Assembly: GCA_031556725.1 (NCBI GenBank)
Contig: JAVBSL010000011.1
Span: 1-64,000 of the forward strand
Direction of reading: 5' to 3'
DNA length: 64,000 nt
Source of the DNA: UBA935 sp031556725
GTDB taxonomy: Bacteria > Bacillota > Clostridia > Lachnospirales > Lachnospiraceae
Shown here: piece by piece, positions 52,956 through 62,202 of the stretch
Numbering within the stretch: position 1 is the stretch's first letter
Layout of the letters: each line of letters starts with the position of its first letter
Position numbers and translations under genes: made by a program
The notes under the pieces: generated by a model
Database searches by the model: none
What the model saw: only the letters and a program-made list of their open reading frames with translations
Told to the model about the DNA's origin: nothing

Positions 52956-53749
52956 ATATTATTTGTGTAGATGATGAAGAACCGGCATTACGGTCACTGA
53001 GACGAGTGCTTGCCGATATTTCCCCAGAGGCTAATGTTGTAGAATTTCTTTTTGCTGATGAAGCGCTTCAATATGCTCAAACCAATTCTGTTGATGTGGC
53101 ATTTTTAGATATTGAAATGAGTGAAATGAATGGAATTTCGCTGGCTGAAAAGCTGAAAGAGATTAATAAGAATATAAATATTATCTTTGTAACAGGCTTT
53201 ATTGATTATATATTAGATGCTTTTAATCTGCATGCATCCGGTTATATTTTAAAACCGATTGACCCGGAAAGAGTTGCTTTTGAGCTTAAAGACTTGCGGT
53301 GTTCTGTTAAAAAAAAGAATGAAGGTTTGTATATTCAATGCTTTGGCTATTTTGAAGTGTTTTTTAATGGAGTGCCAGTAACGTTTGCCCATGCTAAAAC
53401 AAAAGAACTTTTTGCATATTTAGTCAATCGGGGAGGCACACTATGTACCAAAAACGAAATTATCTCTACTATTTGGGAGGAGCGGCCCAATTCCGAATCA
53501 CTGCAGGTTCAGTATCGGCAGCTTGTATCGGATTTGTCAGCTAAGTTAAGGGCCATCGGTGCTTCTGAAATACTGATAAAGCGTCGTGGTGAATTAGCAC
53601 TGTTGACCAAAAATATAAAATGTGATTATCTTGATTATCTAAACGATAAAAGAGGTCATTCAGGGGTTTATTGTGGGGAGTTTATGGAGCAATACAGCTG
53701 GGCGGAAATGACGAAGGGGAACATATTGTTTTATGTACACGAACCCTGA
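52952..53749 (+). CDS. response regulator with SARP/OmpR-like winged helix
   Basis: This 265-aa regulator has a receiver domain with the acidic pocket CVDDEEPAL, phosphoacceptor Asp in VAFLDIEMSEMNGI and Lys in YILKPIDPE. It joins a C-terminal winged helix (IQCFGYFEVFFNGVPVTFAHAKTKELFAYLVNRGG, then LQVQYRQLVSDLSAKLRAIG), as in SARP-type activators of secondary metabolism. It presumably controls the ligase and condensation genes on either side. Confidence 0.9.
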   Translation: MNIICVDDEEPALRSLRRVLADISPEANVVEFLFADEALQYAQTNSVDVAFLDIEMSEMNGISLAEKLKEINKNINIIFVTGFIDYILDAFNLHASGYILKPIDPERVAFELKDLRCSVKKKNEGLYIQCFGYFEVFFNGVPVTFAHAKTKELFAYLVNRGGTLCTKNEIISTIWEERPNSESLQVQYRQLVSDLSAKLRAIGASEILIKRRGELALLTKNIKCDYLDYLNDKRGHSGVYCGEFMEQYSWAEMTKGNILFYVHEP

Positions 53750-53770
53750 TCATTATCTAAGAAGTAGCTC

Positions 53771-55021
53771 TTACTTACCACAAATTTTTACCTCAGCAAC
53801 GGTTGTCACAGTGCTTAACAGGAATTGAGAAACAAATCCGATTATAGTATCACAAATAGTAGTTACCTGCTGGATGGTTAAAATATCTGTACGATAGTCC
53901 ATCAATAAGTGCATATCACCTTTCATATTTAAGTGCTCCAGTGTAATCTCTGCCGTAATCTCCGGCATATCATTGGAAAGCCACTGATAAGTTACTTTGC
54001 TTTCCGGATTTCTTGAAGTCAGAAAACTAAATTCCACATCACGGATACACTGGGCCTCCGGATGCATTTTCCGAACAATCTCAAGAACCTCATCATGGAG
54101 GCATAAACCATGGTAATTAGAACTTGCCGTAGCCTGAGATACTTTCTCATAAAGTTCATCAATGGTATCCTGAGGATCTATGTATACACAAATCAGTCTT
54201 TCAGCGACATAAGGACCAAAGGTATCCATTTCAGCTAAGGTATTCCGGCCATGTTGGTTTTGCCCGATATCCACACGCTTTTTATCCGGATTCAAGAAGT
54301 GCAGATATAATAATAAAGCGGTTTCAAACATAATTCCTGCTGAAATGTTCCGTTCTTCACAATGTTTTATGACTTTCTCTGTTAGCCCGTCGGTAAGGGG
54401 AATATCCATGCGTGCTCCGTGAGGCTGCTCCTTGTTTTCTCTATTATGACTTAAAAAACATGCTCCAGACCAGTCACGAAAGAGATCTTTCCAGTATTGA
54501 CGATCATGGTCATGACGGGGTGAACACAAGGCTAAATTCTCTCGCTCTATACAATCGGTAAACCTTCTTTCAACAGGAGATGCTTCCGATCTGCCGGATA
54601 AATACTCACAATAGTTGGCAATTTTAGCTCCGGCCAGAACTAAAGAGTATCCATCCCCAATGAGGTGATGAACCAGTATAACTACATGGGAGGAAGATGC
54701 TGTCTGCATAATTTGACATTTAATCAAAGGAGCATCGAAGATATCAAAAACATGCTTAGACGATAGGCTGTCATAACCTATGGTGGGTATATCTTGTTTC
54801 ACATATTCTACTTCATATTGGAAGTACTCGCCATCCCTACAACAAATTCGGAGGCGGGTACTTTGCTCATATTGATAAAATAAATTTACCGCATCGGCAA
54901 TCAGCTCACTTGGATATTTATCACCAAGATCGATGTTCGCACAAAGTGTATTTACATTTGTTCCGGGAAGTTCGGCTTCATATACCAAAAATTCTTTTTG
55001 TGCTTTTGTTAGTTCAAACAT
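53771..55021 (-). CDS. condensation-domain-like protein (stand-alone)
   Basis: This 416-aa protein of the NRPS condensation/acyltransferase superfamily has the catalytic motif VVILVHHLIGDGYSLVLAG (HHxxxDG, near residue 125) and a second-half solvent-channel region around DIGQNQHGRN. The start at 55021 (MFELTKAQKEFL) has AGAGG 9 nt upstream; the longer frame runs into a pseudogene. It would join the carrier-bound unit to an amine or alcohol acceptor. It converges with the regulator gene, so it is transcribed on its own. Confidence 0.85.
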   Translation of the reverse strand: MFELTKAQKEFLVYEAELPGTNVNTLCANIDLGDKYPSELIADAVNLFYQYEQSTRLRICCRDGEYFQYEVEYVKQDIPTIGYDSLSSKHVFDIFDAPLIKCQIMQTASSSHVVILVHHLIGDGYSLVLAGAKIANYCEYLSGRSEASPVERRFTDCIERENLALCSPRHDHDRQYWKDLFRDWSGACFLSHNRENKEQPHGARMDIPLTDGLTEKVIKHCEERNISAGIMFETALLLYLHFLNPDKKRVDIGQNQHGRNTLAEMDTFGPYVAERLICVYIDPQDTIDELYEKVSQATASSNYHGLCLHDEVLEIVRKMHPEAQCIRDVEFSFLTSRNPESKVTYQWLSNDMPEITAEITLEHLNMKGDMHLLMDYRTDILTIQQVTTICDTIIGFVSQFLLSTVTTVAEVKICGK

Positions 55022-55103
55022 AATTTGAGACCTCTTATCCGTTTCATAAATAGAATTTATTTTTATTTTACTATTATACAACATTGTATAGAACAAAGCG
55101 AGG

Positions 55104-55482
55104 CTATTTAATAGCCCCGCCATGAAAGTAGCATTCATATATTTTTTCATTTATATATATAATTTCTTCATAGCCTTGGAACCATGTAAAGCCCCCCTCC
55201 ACCATACAGTGATAACTGTAATTGCCATTTTGATAAAATGTTGGTCCACGGTAAGGCATTTCATATGGTACGTGAGCCAATGCCTCTTTCAGAAAATCGC
55301 CGCTGAATGGTTAAAGCAAAGATTACAGTCATCATCTTCTTTAACCATTCGATCAATGGTAACTCCATATAGTTGGCTTAGCCGTATTAAACCGGAGAGT
55401 TCTGGAACAGCTTCTCCGCCAATTGCTCCTGCGAGTAGCCGTTTTCTTTTCTTAAAAGTTGTAATTTGTCCTGTAGTTTCAC
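55104..55482 (-). pseudogene. XRE regulator with DUF5680 domain, internally deleted
   Basis: From a GTG behind GGGAGG the frame reads VKLQDKLQLLRKENGYSQEQLAEKL, the first half of an XRE helix-turn-helix. It then loses the recognition helix and shifts frame to VPELSGLIRLSQLYGVTIDRMVKEDDD. After a stop and another shift it continues as LAHVPYEMPYRGPTFYQNGN, HCMVEGGFTWFQGYEEI and YECYFHGG, the DUF5680 domain. At least one deletion and two frame breaks are present. Its end lies upstream of the condensation gene's start. Confidence 0.75.
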
Positions 55483-55635
55483 TTTGCCTCCCAATTTCTT
55501 AGTGTACATTTATTATAGTAGAATAAATTAAAATCTGCTACCAATTTTGTTTTGCATAAATGTCATCTCAACAATACAATTATATTGACGGTTTTTGCCT
55601 TATCGGAGTATCATAGAGGGGTATTGGCTGAAGAA

Positions 55636-56079
55636 ATGGAGGAACTGATTATTAAAAAATTATTATTGCAGATTGTTAAATTTGGTATTGTTGGAGTAAT
55701 ATGCTTTTTGATTGACTATTCTGTTACGGTGATATTAAATAGTAAATTCGATGTTTACTATCTGATTGCAAAGTTCTGGGGATTTGTAGTCTCAGTAATT
55801 GCTAACTACTTATTAAGCTTGAAATTTGTCTTTGCCAGAACCAATGAGATGGATAGGAAAAAAGAATTTTTATTCTATATTACATTGTCAGCGTTTGGAC
55901 TGGTAATTAATGAAATTGTCATGTACATTTATGTGGAAGTCGTTTACACAAAGATTTCTTTTATTCACAGTATGATACCCGCCCAGTACGTTGTGTCAAG
56001 CGGAGTGGTTATTGCTACCGGGGTGGTCATGATTTATAATTTTATCAGCCGAAAATTACTGCTGGAAAGGAAGGCCTGA
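55636..56079 (+). CDS. GtrA family membrane protein
   Basis: This ~147-aa protein has four membrane helices with the GtrA pattern: LLQIVKFGIVGVICFLIDYSV at the N-terminus, FVVSVIANYLLSLKFVFAR in the middle and a final helix ending YNFISRKLLLERKA. GtrA proteins are proposed flippases for lipid-linked sugars. The start is uncertain: ATG 55636 or a TTG at 55622, which lies closer to AGAGGGG. It has no obvious partner glycosyltransferase in the window. Confidence 0.8.
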   Translation: MEELIIKKLLLQIVKFGIVGVICFLIDYSVTVILNSKFDVYYLIAKFWGFVVSVIANYLLSLKFVFARTNEMDRKKEFLFYITLSAFGLVINEIVMYIYVEVVYTKISFIHSMIPAQYVVSSGVVIATGVVMIYNFISRKLLLERKA

Positions 56080-56085
56080 CATACT

Positions 56086-56464
56086 ATGATCTACTATCAG
56101 GACGAAGCAATATTAATTCGTGAAATACGGGAAACTGATCCGACAATTCTCTGCCAGGAGGAAATTGCCCAGGGCTGGGAGGCTACCGAAGAGAAATATC
56201 ATCTCCGGCTTAAGGACATGGCAGAACAGAGAGCCATTGCGATGGTGGCCGAATGGCAGGGAAATGTTGCAGCAGAGTATGGCAGTAAAGTTATATTTGG
56301 GGGTGGGTTTGCACAGTGGCTATGGCAGTGCTCAGCGAATGTACATCAAGCGGGGATACGTTCCTGACGGTTCCGGAGTATGGTATGGGGATAAAGTGTG
56401 CGAATCATACGGAATCTGCTGTAATAATGATGCCCTTGTTTTATACCTTATAAAGATTTTTTGA
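56086..56464 (+). pseudogene. GNAT acetyltransferase, frameshifted and internally deleted
   Basis: The first part reads MIYYQDEAILIREIRETDPTI to AEQRAIAMVAEWQGNVA, the start of a GNAT enzyme. After a frame change the end of the same family follows: YGSAQRMYIKRGYVPDGSGVWY, then NDALVLYLIKIF. The central acetyl-CoA-binding part (usually about 45 more residues, with the R/Q-x-x-G-x-G/A loop) is missing. It sits 6 nt after the GtrA gene. Confidence 0.8.
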
Positions 56465-56465
56465 T

Positions 56466-56494
56466 TTGAACAAAATGTTAAAACATGCTATGAT
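56466..56494 (+). promoter_or_regulatory. sigma-A promoter of ald
   Basis: TTGAAC (56466-56471), a 17-bp spacer and TATGAT (56489-56494) lie about 40 nt before the ald start. Confidence 0.7.
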
Positions 56495-56532
56495 GTGCTA
56501 CATAATAATTCCAAATCAGGAGGAAGCAGCTT

Positions 56533-57645
56533 ATGAAGGTAGGATGCGTAACAGAAGTTAAAAAACAGGAATATCGGGTGGGAATGACACCGGATAATGT
56601 GAAAGAATATATTGCCGCCGGCAATCAGGTATTTATCCAGAAGGATGCGGGCCTGGGCTCCGGTTTTACCACTGAAGAATATATCGAAGCAGGGGCGGTT
56701 GTGGTGGAAACAGCCAAAGAAGTATGGGATACCTGCGAAATGATCATCAAGGTAAAGGAGCCTTTGGAAGAGGAATATGGATTCTTGCGGGAAGGTATGA
56801 TTTTGTATACCTATCTTCATCTGGCTGCCGACCGGAGATTAACCGAAGTTTTGATGGAAAAGAAGGTAAAAAGTGTTGCCTATGAAACCTTAACCGAAAA
56901 AGACGGCAGCCTGCCGTTATTAAAGCCCATGAGTGAGATTGCCGGCCGTCTGTCCGTTCAGGAAGGAGCCAAATATCTGGAAAAAACCTATGGGGGTTCG
57001 GGGGTATTGCTTTCCGGTGTACCGGGAACCAAAAAGGCCAAGATCGTTATCCTCGGAGCCGGAAATGTAGGTATGAATGCCTGTAAGATTGCAGTGGGAA
57101 TCGGAGCAGATGTTACGATTATCGATATTAATCTGAATAAACTGACCCAATTGGATCAGATGTATGGGGAACGGATTCAAACCCTGGCAAGCTCTGACAG
57201 TGTGATTGAAGCAGAAGTAAAAGATGCCGACTTAGTAATCGGTTCGGTATTGATTCCCGGTAAACAGGCACCTAAGATTTTCAAGAAAAAGTATCTAGCA
57301 ACTATGCGTCCGGGAAGTGTTGTGGTAGACGTTGCAGTGGATCAGGGGGGCTGTCTGGAAACTACCAGACCGACCTATCACGAAGATCCTATTTATACCG
57401 TAGATGGCATTATTCATTATTGTGTAGGGAATATGCCCGGTGCAGTTCCCAGAACATCGACCATTGCACTGACCAATTATACCATGGGTTATGGTCTGCA
57501 GATTGCAAAAAAAGGACTGGAAAAAGCCTGTGCGCAGAATCCGGTTATTTATTCCGGTATTAACACCTACGGTGGAAAATGCACCTGCGCCAATGTTGCA
57601 GTGGGATTCGATATGGAAGATGTAGATGTGCGGACACTTGTTTGA
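56533..57645 (+). CDS. ald: alanine dehydrogenase
   Basis: This 370-aa NAD-dependent enzyme interconverts L-alanine with pyruvate and ammonia. It has MKVGCVTEVKKQEYRVGMTPDNV (substrate-binding Arg), YEXX-type stretch KVKEPLEEEYGFLREGMILYTYLHLA with Lys and His, the Rossmann loop VILGAGNVGMNA, and DVAVDQGGCLETTRPT. In spore-formers it is linked to alanine use in sporulation and germination. RBS AGGAGGAAG. Confidence 0.97.
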   Translation: MKVGCVTEVKKQEYRVGMTPDNVKEYIAAGNQVFIQKDAGLGSGFTTEEYIEAGAVVVETAKEVWDTCEMIIKVKEPLEEEYGFLREGMILYTYLHLAADRRLTEVLMEKKVKSVAYETLTEKDGSLPLLKPMSEIAGRLSVQEGAKYLEKTYGGSGVLLSGVPGTKKAKIVILGAGNVGMNACKIAVGIGADVTIIDINLNKLTQLDQMYGERIQTLASSDSVIEAEVKDADLVIGSVLIPGKQAPKIFKKKYLATMRPGSVVVDVAVDQGGCLETTRPTYHEDPIYTVDGIIHYCVGNMPGAVPRTSTIALTNYTMGYGLQIAKKGLEKACAQNPVIYSGINTYGGKCTCANVAVGFDMEDVDVRTLV

Positions 57646-57659
57646 AAAAGAGGTATCTA

Positions 57660-59060
57660 ATGGAAAATACAGTAAAACCCATGGCTAATCCGTTGGCCAC
57701 GGGGGATATCAAAGCGCTGATCTTAAAATACGGAATTCCGGCGACCATCAGCTTTTTGGTAGGAGCATTTTATAACATCGTGGACCAGGTTTTTATCGGT
57801 CGGGGTGTGGGAATACTGGGGAATGCGGCCACGAATGTGGCTTTTCCTCTGTCTACGCTCTGCACATCGGTATTTTTACTGATTGGAATAGGCAGTGCGG
57901 CTAATTTTAATCTGAATATGGGAGCAGGCAACCACGAGAAAGCCTTTCGCACTGTTGGTACGGGAATTACTTTGCTGGCGGTGTGCGGCGTGGCCATCAG
58001 TATAGTCGTATTAATCTTTTTGGAACCGCTGATGCGGGCATTTGGTGCAGACAATGAGGTACTTTCTTTAGCATTGACCTATACCGGGATTACCGCCCTT
58101 GGTTTTCCGTTTTTGATTTTTTCTTCAGGTGCAACCCAACTGATTCGGGCGGATGGCAGTCCGACGTATTCCATGCTTTGTGTGATGTCGGGAGCGATTA
58201 TTAATACGATTTTAGATCCAATCTTTATCTTTGGCTTTAAAATGGGAATGGCGGGAGCTGCGTGGGCTACGGTAATTGGACAGTTTATTTCTTTTCTTTT
58301 AGTGGTACGGTACTTAACCAGATTCAAGACCTTTCGCATTACCGGAGAGTATTTGAAACCCGATGTAAAGTATATCAAGTTAGTATTGACGCTGGGGATG
58401 GCTTCTTTCTTTAATCAGATAGCCATGGCGATAACTCAGATTGTGATGAATAATACGCTGACTCACTATGGCGAGTTGTCAGACTACGGCCGGGATATTC
58501 CGCTGGCCTGTGTGGGTGTTATTACCAAGGTAAATATCGTATTGATGGCCTTTACATTGGGAACGGCCCAGGGGTGCCAGCCGATTTTCGGATTTAACTA
58601 TGGTGCGAAGAACTATGCCAGAGTGCGGCAAACCTTAAAAACTGCTGCCATAACCGTAACTTGTATTACAACAGTAGCATTTATCTGTTTTCAGCTTTTC
58701 CCGAGACAGATTATCAGTATCTTCGGACAGGGCGATGAGATGTATTATCAGTTTGCCGAGCGGTATTTCAAGATTTTTTTGTTTATGACTTTTGTTAATG
58801 GTATTCTCCCGCTGACGGCTAATTTTTTTACTTCCATCGGAAAGGCTCCCAAGGGAATCTTTTTATCCCTTACCAGGCAGATTATATTCCTGCTTCCGTT
58901 GATTATTATTTTCCCGATTTTTATGGGGATTGATGGGGTGATGTATGCAGGACCGATTGCCGATTTTGCGGCAGTGGTAATGGCTGGGATACTGGTATTT
59001 CCGCAGGTAAGGTGGATGAAGGAACAGGAAAAGGAGATGGAAAATGAAAATCACATTTGA
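57660..59060 (+). CDS. MATE family efflux transporter
   Basis: This 466-aa protein has 12 predicted helices and the MATE family patterns IPATISFLVGAFYNIVDQVFIGRGVG at the start and NYGAKNYARVRQTLKTA in the second half. It exports drugs or metabolites using a Na+ or H+ gradient; the substrate is unknown. The start at 57660 (MENTVKP) is behind AAAGAGG, 14 nt after ald. The 3' end overlaps the next gene by 17 nt. Confidence 0.92.
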   Translation: MENTVKPMANPLATGDIKALILKYGIPATISFLVGAFYNIVDQVFIGRGVGILGNAATNVAFPLSTLCTSVFLLIGIGSAANFNLNMGAGNHEKAFRTVGTGITLLAVCGVAISIVVLIFLEPLMRAFGADNEVLSLALTYTGITALGFPFLIFSSGATQLIRADGSPTYSMLCVMSGAIINTILDPIFIFGFKMGMAGAAWATVIGQFISFLLVVRYLTRFKTFRITGEYLKPDVKYIKLVLTLGMASFFNQIAMAITQIVMNNTLTHYGELSDYGRDIPLACVGVITKVNIVLMAFTLGTAQGCQPIFGFNYGAKNYARVRQTLKTAAITVTCITTVAFICFQLFPRQIISIFGQGDEMYYQFAERYFKIFLFMTFVNGILPLTANFFTSIGKAPKGIFLSLTRQIIFLLPLIIIFPIFMGIDGVMYAGPIADFAAVVMAGILVFPQVRWMKEQEKEMENENHI

Positions 59061-59703
59061 CGAAATCATTCAGGATGAAACAATTAAAACATACATTAAG
59101 AAGGCTGATGAATCGCTTTTAGCCCTGGGTTATACCGAGCACAGCTTTGCCCATGTCAGAAAGGTGGCGGAATCTGCCGGTGAAATCCTGCGGGTGCAGG
59201 GGTTTAGCGAGCAGGAAATTGAACTGGCGAAAATTGCCGGTTATCTCCATGATATCGGCAATGTGGTAAACCGGGTGGATCATGCTCAAAGCGGTGCGGT
59301 AATGGCTTTTCGTATCTTGGATAAGATGAATGTGGAACCGGAGGAAATCGCCACCATCGTAACGGCTATCGGCAATCATGATGAATCTACGGCCTTTCCG
59401 GTTAATCCGGTGGCAGCAGCATTGATTCTGGCGGATAAGACCGATGTGCGATGCAGCCGGGTGCGCAACCAGGACACGGTTACTTTTGACATTCATGACC
59501 GGGTGAATTTTTCTGTTAAGGAATCCCGGATCGAGGTGGAAAAGGACGAGTATATCGAGCTTCATATGACGATTGATACGGAAGTTTGTGCGGTCATGGA
59601 TTACTTTGAAATCTTTTTAGGTCGGATGATTCTTTGCCGGAAGGCGGCTGAGAAGCTGGGACTGCAATTTCGCCTGAATATTAACGGCCAGCGGCTTATT
59701 TAA
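59044..59703 (+). CDS. HD domain phosphohydrolase
   Basis: This 219-aa HD protein has His in HSFAHVRKVAESA, the HD pair in AGYLHDIGNVVNR, a later His in NHDESTAFP and the final Asp in ILADKTDVRCSRVRN. The C-terminal ~70 residues form an additional beta-rich domain. The substrate is unknown. It overlaps the MATE gene by 17 nt, and AAAGGAG precedes its ATG. Confidence 0.9.
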   Translation: MKITFDEIIQDETIKTYIKKADESLLALGYTEHSFAHVRKVAESAGEILRVQGFSEQEIELAKIAGYLHDIGNVVNRVDHAQSGAVMAFRILDKMNVEPEEIATIVTAIGNHDESTAFPVNPVAAALILADKTDVRCSRVRNQDTVTFDIHDRVNFSVKESRIEVEKDEYIELHMTIDTEVCAVMDYFEIFLGRMILCRKAAEKLGLQFRLNINGQRLI

Positions 59704-59711
59704 AAAAAGCT

Positions 59712-59739
59712 TTGAACTATTGCATATTTAGGGTATAAT
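59712..59739 (+). promoter_or_regulatory. sigma-A promoter of asnS-asnA
   Basis: TTGAAC (59712-59717), a 16-bp spacer and TATAAT (59734-59739) leave a leader of about 30 nt. That is too short for a T-box, so asnS is not controlled by uncharged tRNA here. Confidence 0.8.
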
Positions 59740-59774
59740 CTATATGATTGTAAAAAGTAAAGGAGTTTAGAGAT

Positions 59775-61166
59775 ATGGAACTGATCAATATTAAGGAATT
59801 ATTCAGGAATCAAGGTGAATATATTGGGAAGGAAGTAACCATCGGCGGATGGCTTCGAAGCAAAAGGGATTCCAAGACCTTTGGCTTTCTGGTTATCAAT
59901 GACGGAACTTTTTTTGAACCGTTGCAGGCGGTATATGGAGATCAGTTAAATAACTTTGCAGAGATATCCAAGCTGAATGTGGGTGCTGCCGTAATTGTAA
60001 CCGGTGTGGTAACCGCTACCCCTGATGCCAAGCAGCCTTTTGAGATTCAAGCTTCTAAGGTAGAGATTGAAGGAGAGTCGGCACCGGATTATCCGTTGCA
60101 GAAAAAGCGGCATTCCTTTGAATATCTGAGAAGTATTTCTCATTTACGCCCCAGAACCAATACCTTTCAGGCGGTATTCCGGGTACGTTCGCTGATTGCC
60201 TTTGCACTTCACCAGTTTTTCCGGGAAAGAGATTTTATTTATGTGCATACCCCCATTATTACCGGCAGTGACTGTGAGGGTGCCGGTGAAATGTTCCGGG
60301 TAACCACGATGGATTTGAATAATCTTCCCATGAATGAGGAAGGAAAATTAGATACCACTCAGGACTTCTTTGGTAAGGAAACCAACTTAACCGTTAGCGG
60401 TCAGTTAAACGGGGAAACCTTTGCCATGGCCTTTAAGAATATCTATACCTTTGGACCGACTTTCCGGGCAGAGAATTCCAACACCACCAGACATGCGGCA
60501 GAGTTCTGGATGATTGAGCCGGAAATGGCTTTTGCCGATTTGACTGACGATATGATGTTAGCGGAGAGTATGCTGAAGTATGTGATTAATTATGTATTGG
60601 AGCAGGCACCGGAAGAAATGGCATTCTTTAATGAGTTTGTGGATAAAGGATTGCTGGAGCGTCTGGAAAATGTGGCTAAATCCGATTTTGCTCATGTTAC
60701 TTATACAGAGGCAATTGAGTTACTGGAAAAACACAATGATGAATTTGAATATAAAGTATCCTGGGGCTGTGACTTGCAGACCGAGCATGAACGCTTCCTG
60801 ACCGAGAAGGAATTTAAACGCCCGGTATTCGTAACAGACTATCCTAAGGAGATCAAAGCCTTTTACATGAAAATGAATGAGGATAATAAGACAGTAGCAG
60901 CGATGGACTGTTTAGTACCCGGAATCGGTGAGATTATCGGCGGCAGCCAGAGGGAAGATGATTACGATAAGCTGGTTGGCCGGATGAAGGAAATGAATCT
61001 GAATGAAGAAGATTATGATTTTTATCTGGATCTCAGAAAATATGGTACAGCCAGACATGCCGGGTTCGGTTTGGGATTCGAACGCTGCGTAATGTATATT
61101 ACCGGAATGGGCAATATCAGAGACGTACTGCCATTCCCCAGAACTGTTAACAATTGTGAATTATAG
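59775..61166 (+). CDS. asnS: asparaginyl-tRNA synthetase
   Basis: This 463-aa class IIb synthetase has an N-terminal OB-fold anticodon domain (KEVTIGGWLRSKRDSKTFGFLVINDG), motif 2 FGPTFRAENSNTTRHAAEFWMIEPEM and motif 3 GTARHAGFGLGFERCVMYITGMGNIRDVLPFPR. It charges tRNA-Asn directly. It is followed by asnA after 15 nt, linking supply of asparagine to its use. Confidence 0.97.
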   Translation: MELINIKELFRNQGEYIGKEVTIGGWLRSKRDSKTFGFLVINDGTFFEPLQAVYGDQLNNFAEISKLNVGAAVIVTGVVTATPDAKQPFEIQASKVEIEGESAPDYPLQKKRHSFEYLRSISHLRPRTNTFQAVFRVRSLIAFALHQFFRERDFIYVHTPIITGSDCEGAGEMFRVTTMDLNNLPMNEEGKLDTTQDFFGKETNLTVSGQLNGETFAMAFKNIYTFGPTFRAENSNTTRHAAEFWMIEPEMAFADLTDDMMLAESMLKYVINYVLEQAPEEMAFFNEFVDKGLLERLENVAKSDFAHVTYTEAIELLEKHNDEFEYKVSWGCDLQTEHERFLTEKEFKRPVFVTDYPKEIKAFYMKMNEDNKTVAAMDCLVPGIGEIIGGSQREDDYDKLVGRMKEMNLNEEDYDFYLDLRKYGTARHAGFGLGFERCVMYITGMGNIRDVLPFPRTVNNCEL

Positions 61167-61181
61167 GATATAGGAGAGAGT

Positions 61182-62192
61182 ATGAGTAAAATAGTAATTC
61201 CCGAAGGATACACATCCCTTTTAGATATCAGAAAAACCGAAGCGGCCATCAAAAGAGTTAAAGATTTCTTTGAAAGAGAACTGGCAACCCAGTTAAATCT
61301 GCGAAGAGTTTCCGCTCCTCTTTTTGTAACTCCCGAATCAGGACTTAACGATAACCTGAATGGAGTAGAGCGGCCGGTAAGCTTTGGTATCAAAGAGCAG
61401 GATGATGCGGAAGTGGAAATCGTTCATTCTCTGGCTAAGTGGAAAAGACTGGCGCTAAAGCGTTATGGATTTTTTAATGGCGAGGGTCTTTATACCGATA
61501 TGAATGCCATTCGCAGGGATGAAGAAACGGATAATATCCATTCTATTTTCGTGGATCAGTGGGACTGGGAAGTGATTATTGATAAGGAAGAACGGACGGT
61601 TGAGAAACTTAAAGAAGTCGTTAAATCAGTTTATGAAGCTTTAAGGGTGACCGAGAAATATATTGCCAATAAGTATGACTATGTAGAATGTTTCCTGCCG
61701 GAGGAGATTACTTTTATAACCTCGCAAGAGTTGGAGGATTTATATCCTGATAAAACAGCTAAAGAACGGGAAGGACTGATTGCCAAAGAAAAGGGTGCTG
61801 TTTTCATTATGCAGATCGGCGGTGCGCTGGTTTCAGGCGAGAAGCATGACGGCCGGGCTCCCGACTATGATGACTGGCAGCTAAACGGAGATATTATTGT
61901 TTATTACCCGGTGTTAGATATTCCGTTAGAGCTTTCTTCCATGGGTATCCGGGTGGATGAGGAAGCATTACAGAGACAGCTGGAAATAGCAGGCTGCCCC
62001 GAACGTGCCGAATTACCTTTCCAGAAGATGCTGTTAAACGGCGAACTGCCCTATACCATCGGCGGCGGAATCGGACAGTCCCGGATTTGTATGTTTTATC
62101 TGCGCAAGGCTCATATCGGCGAAGTGCAATCTTCTATCTGGCCGGATGAAGTCTGGGCGGAGGCAGAGAAAAAGGGCGTAAACTTATTATAG
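61182..62192 (+). CDS. asnA: aspartate-ammonia ligase
   Basis: This 336-aa enzyme makes asparagine from aspartate, ammonia and ATP. It has the family stretches SLLDIRKTEAAIKRVKDFFE, RVSAPLFVTPESGLNDNLNG, EVEIVHSLAKWKRLALKRYG and the class II synthetase-like GGIGQSRICMFYL. It is the normal ammonia-dependent asparagine synthetase of the cell, in addition to the altered AsnB at 22.0-23.9 kb. Confidence 0.97.
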   Translation: MSKIVIPEGYTSLLDIRKTEAAIKRVKDFFERELATQLNLRRVSAPLFVTPESGLNDNLNGVERPVSFGIKEQDDAEVEIVHSLAKWKRLALKRYGFFNGEGLYTDMNAIRRDEETDNIHSIFVDQWDWEVIIDKEERTVEKLKEVVKSVYEALRVTEKYIANKYDYVECFLPEEITFITSQELEDLYPDKTAKEREGLIAKEKGAVFIMQIGGALVSGEKHDGRAPDYDDWQLNGDIIVYYPVLDIPLELSSMGIRVDEEALQRQLEIAGCPERAELPFQKMLLNGELPYTIGGGIGQSRICMFYLRKAHIGEVQSSIWPDEVWAEAEKKGVNLL

Positions 62193-62202
62193 AGACATTA
62201 AT

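Noticed and set aside
55021..55150. Longer start for the condensation-like protein at 55150
   Set aside because: The extra 43 codons overlap the DUF5680 pseudogene and have no ribosome binding site. The ATG at 55021 has one and matches the domain start.
59740..59774. T-box riboswitch before asnS
   Set aside because: The leader from the TATAAT box to the ATG is only about 30 nt, too short for a T-box.
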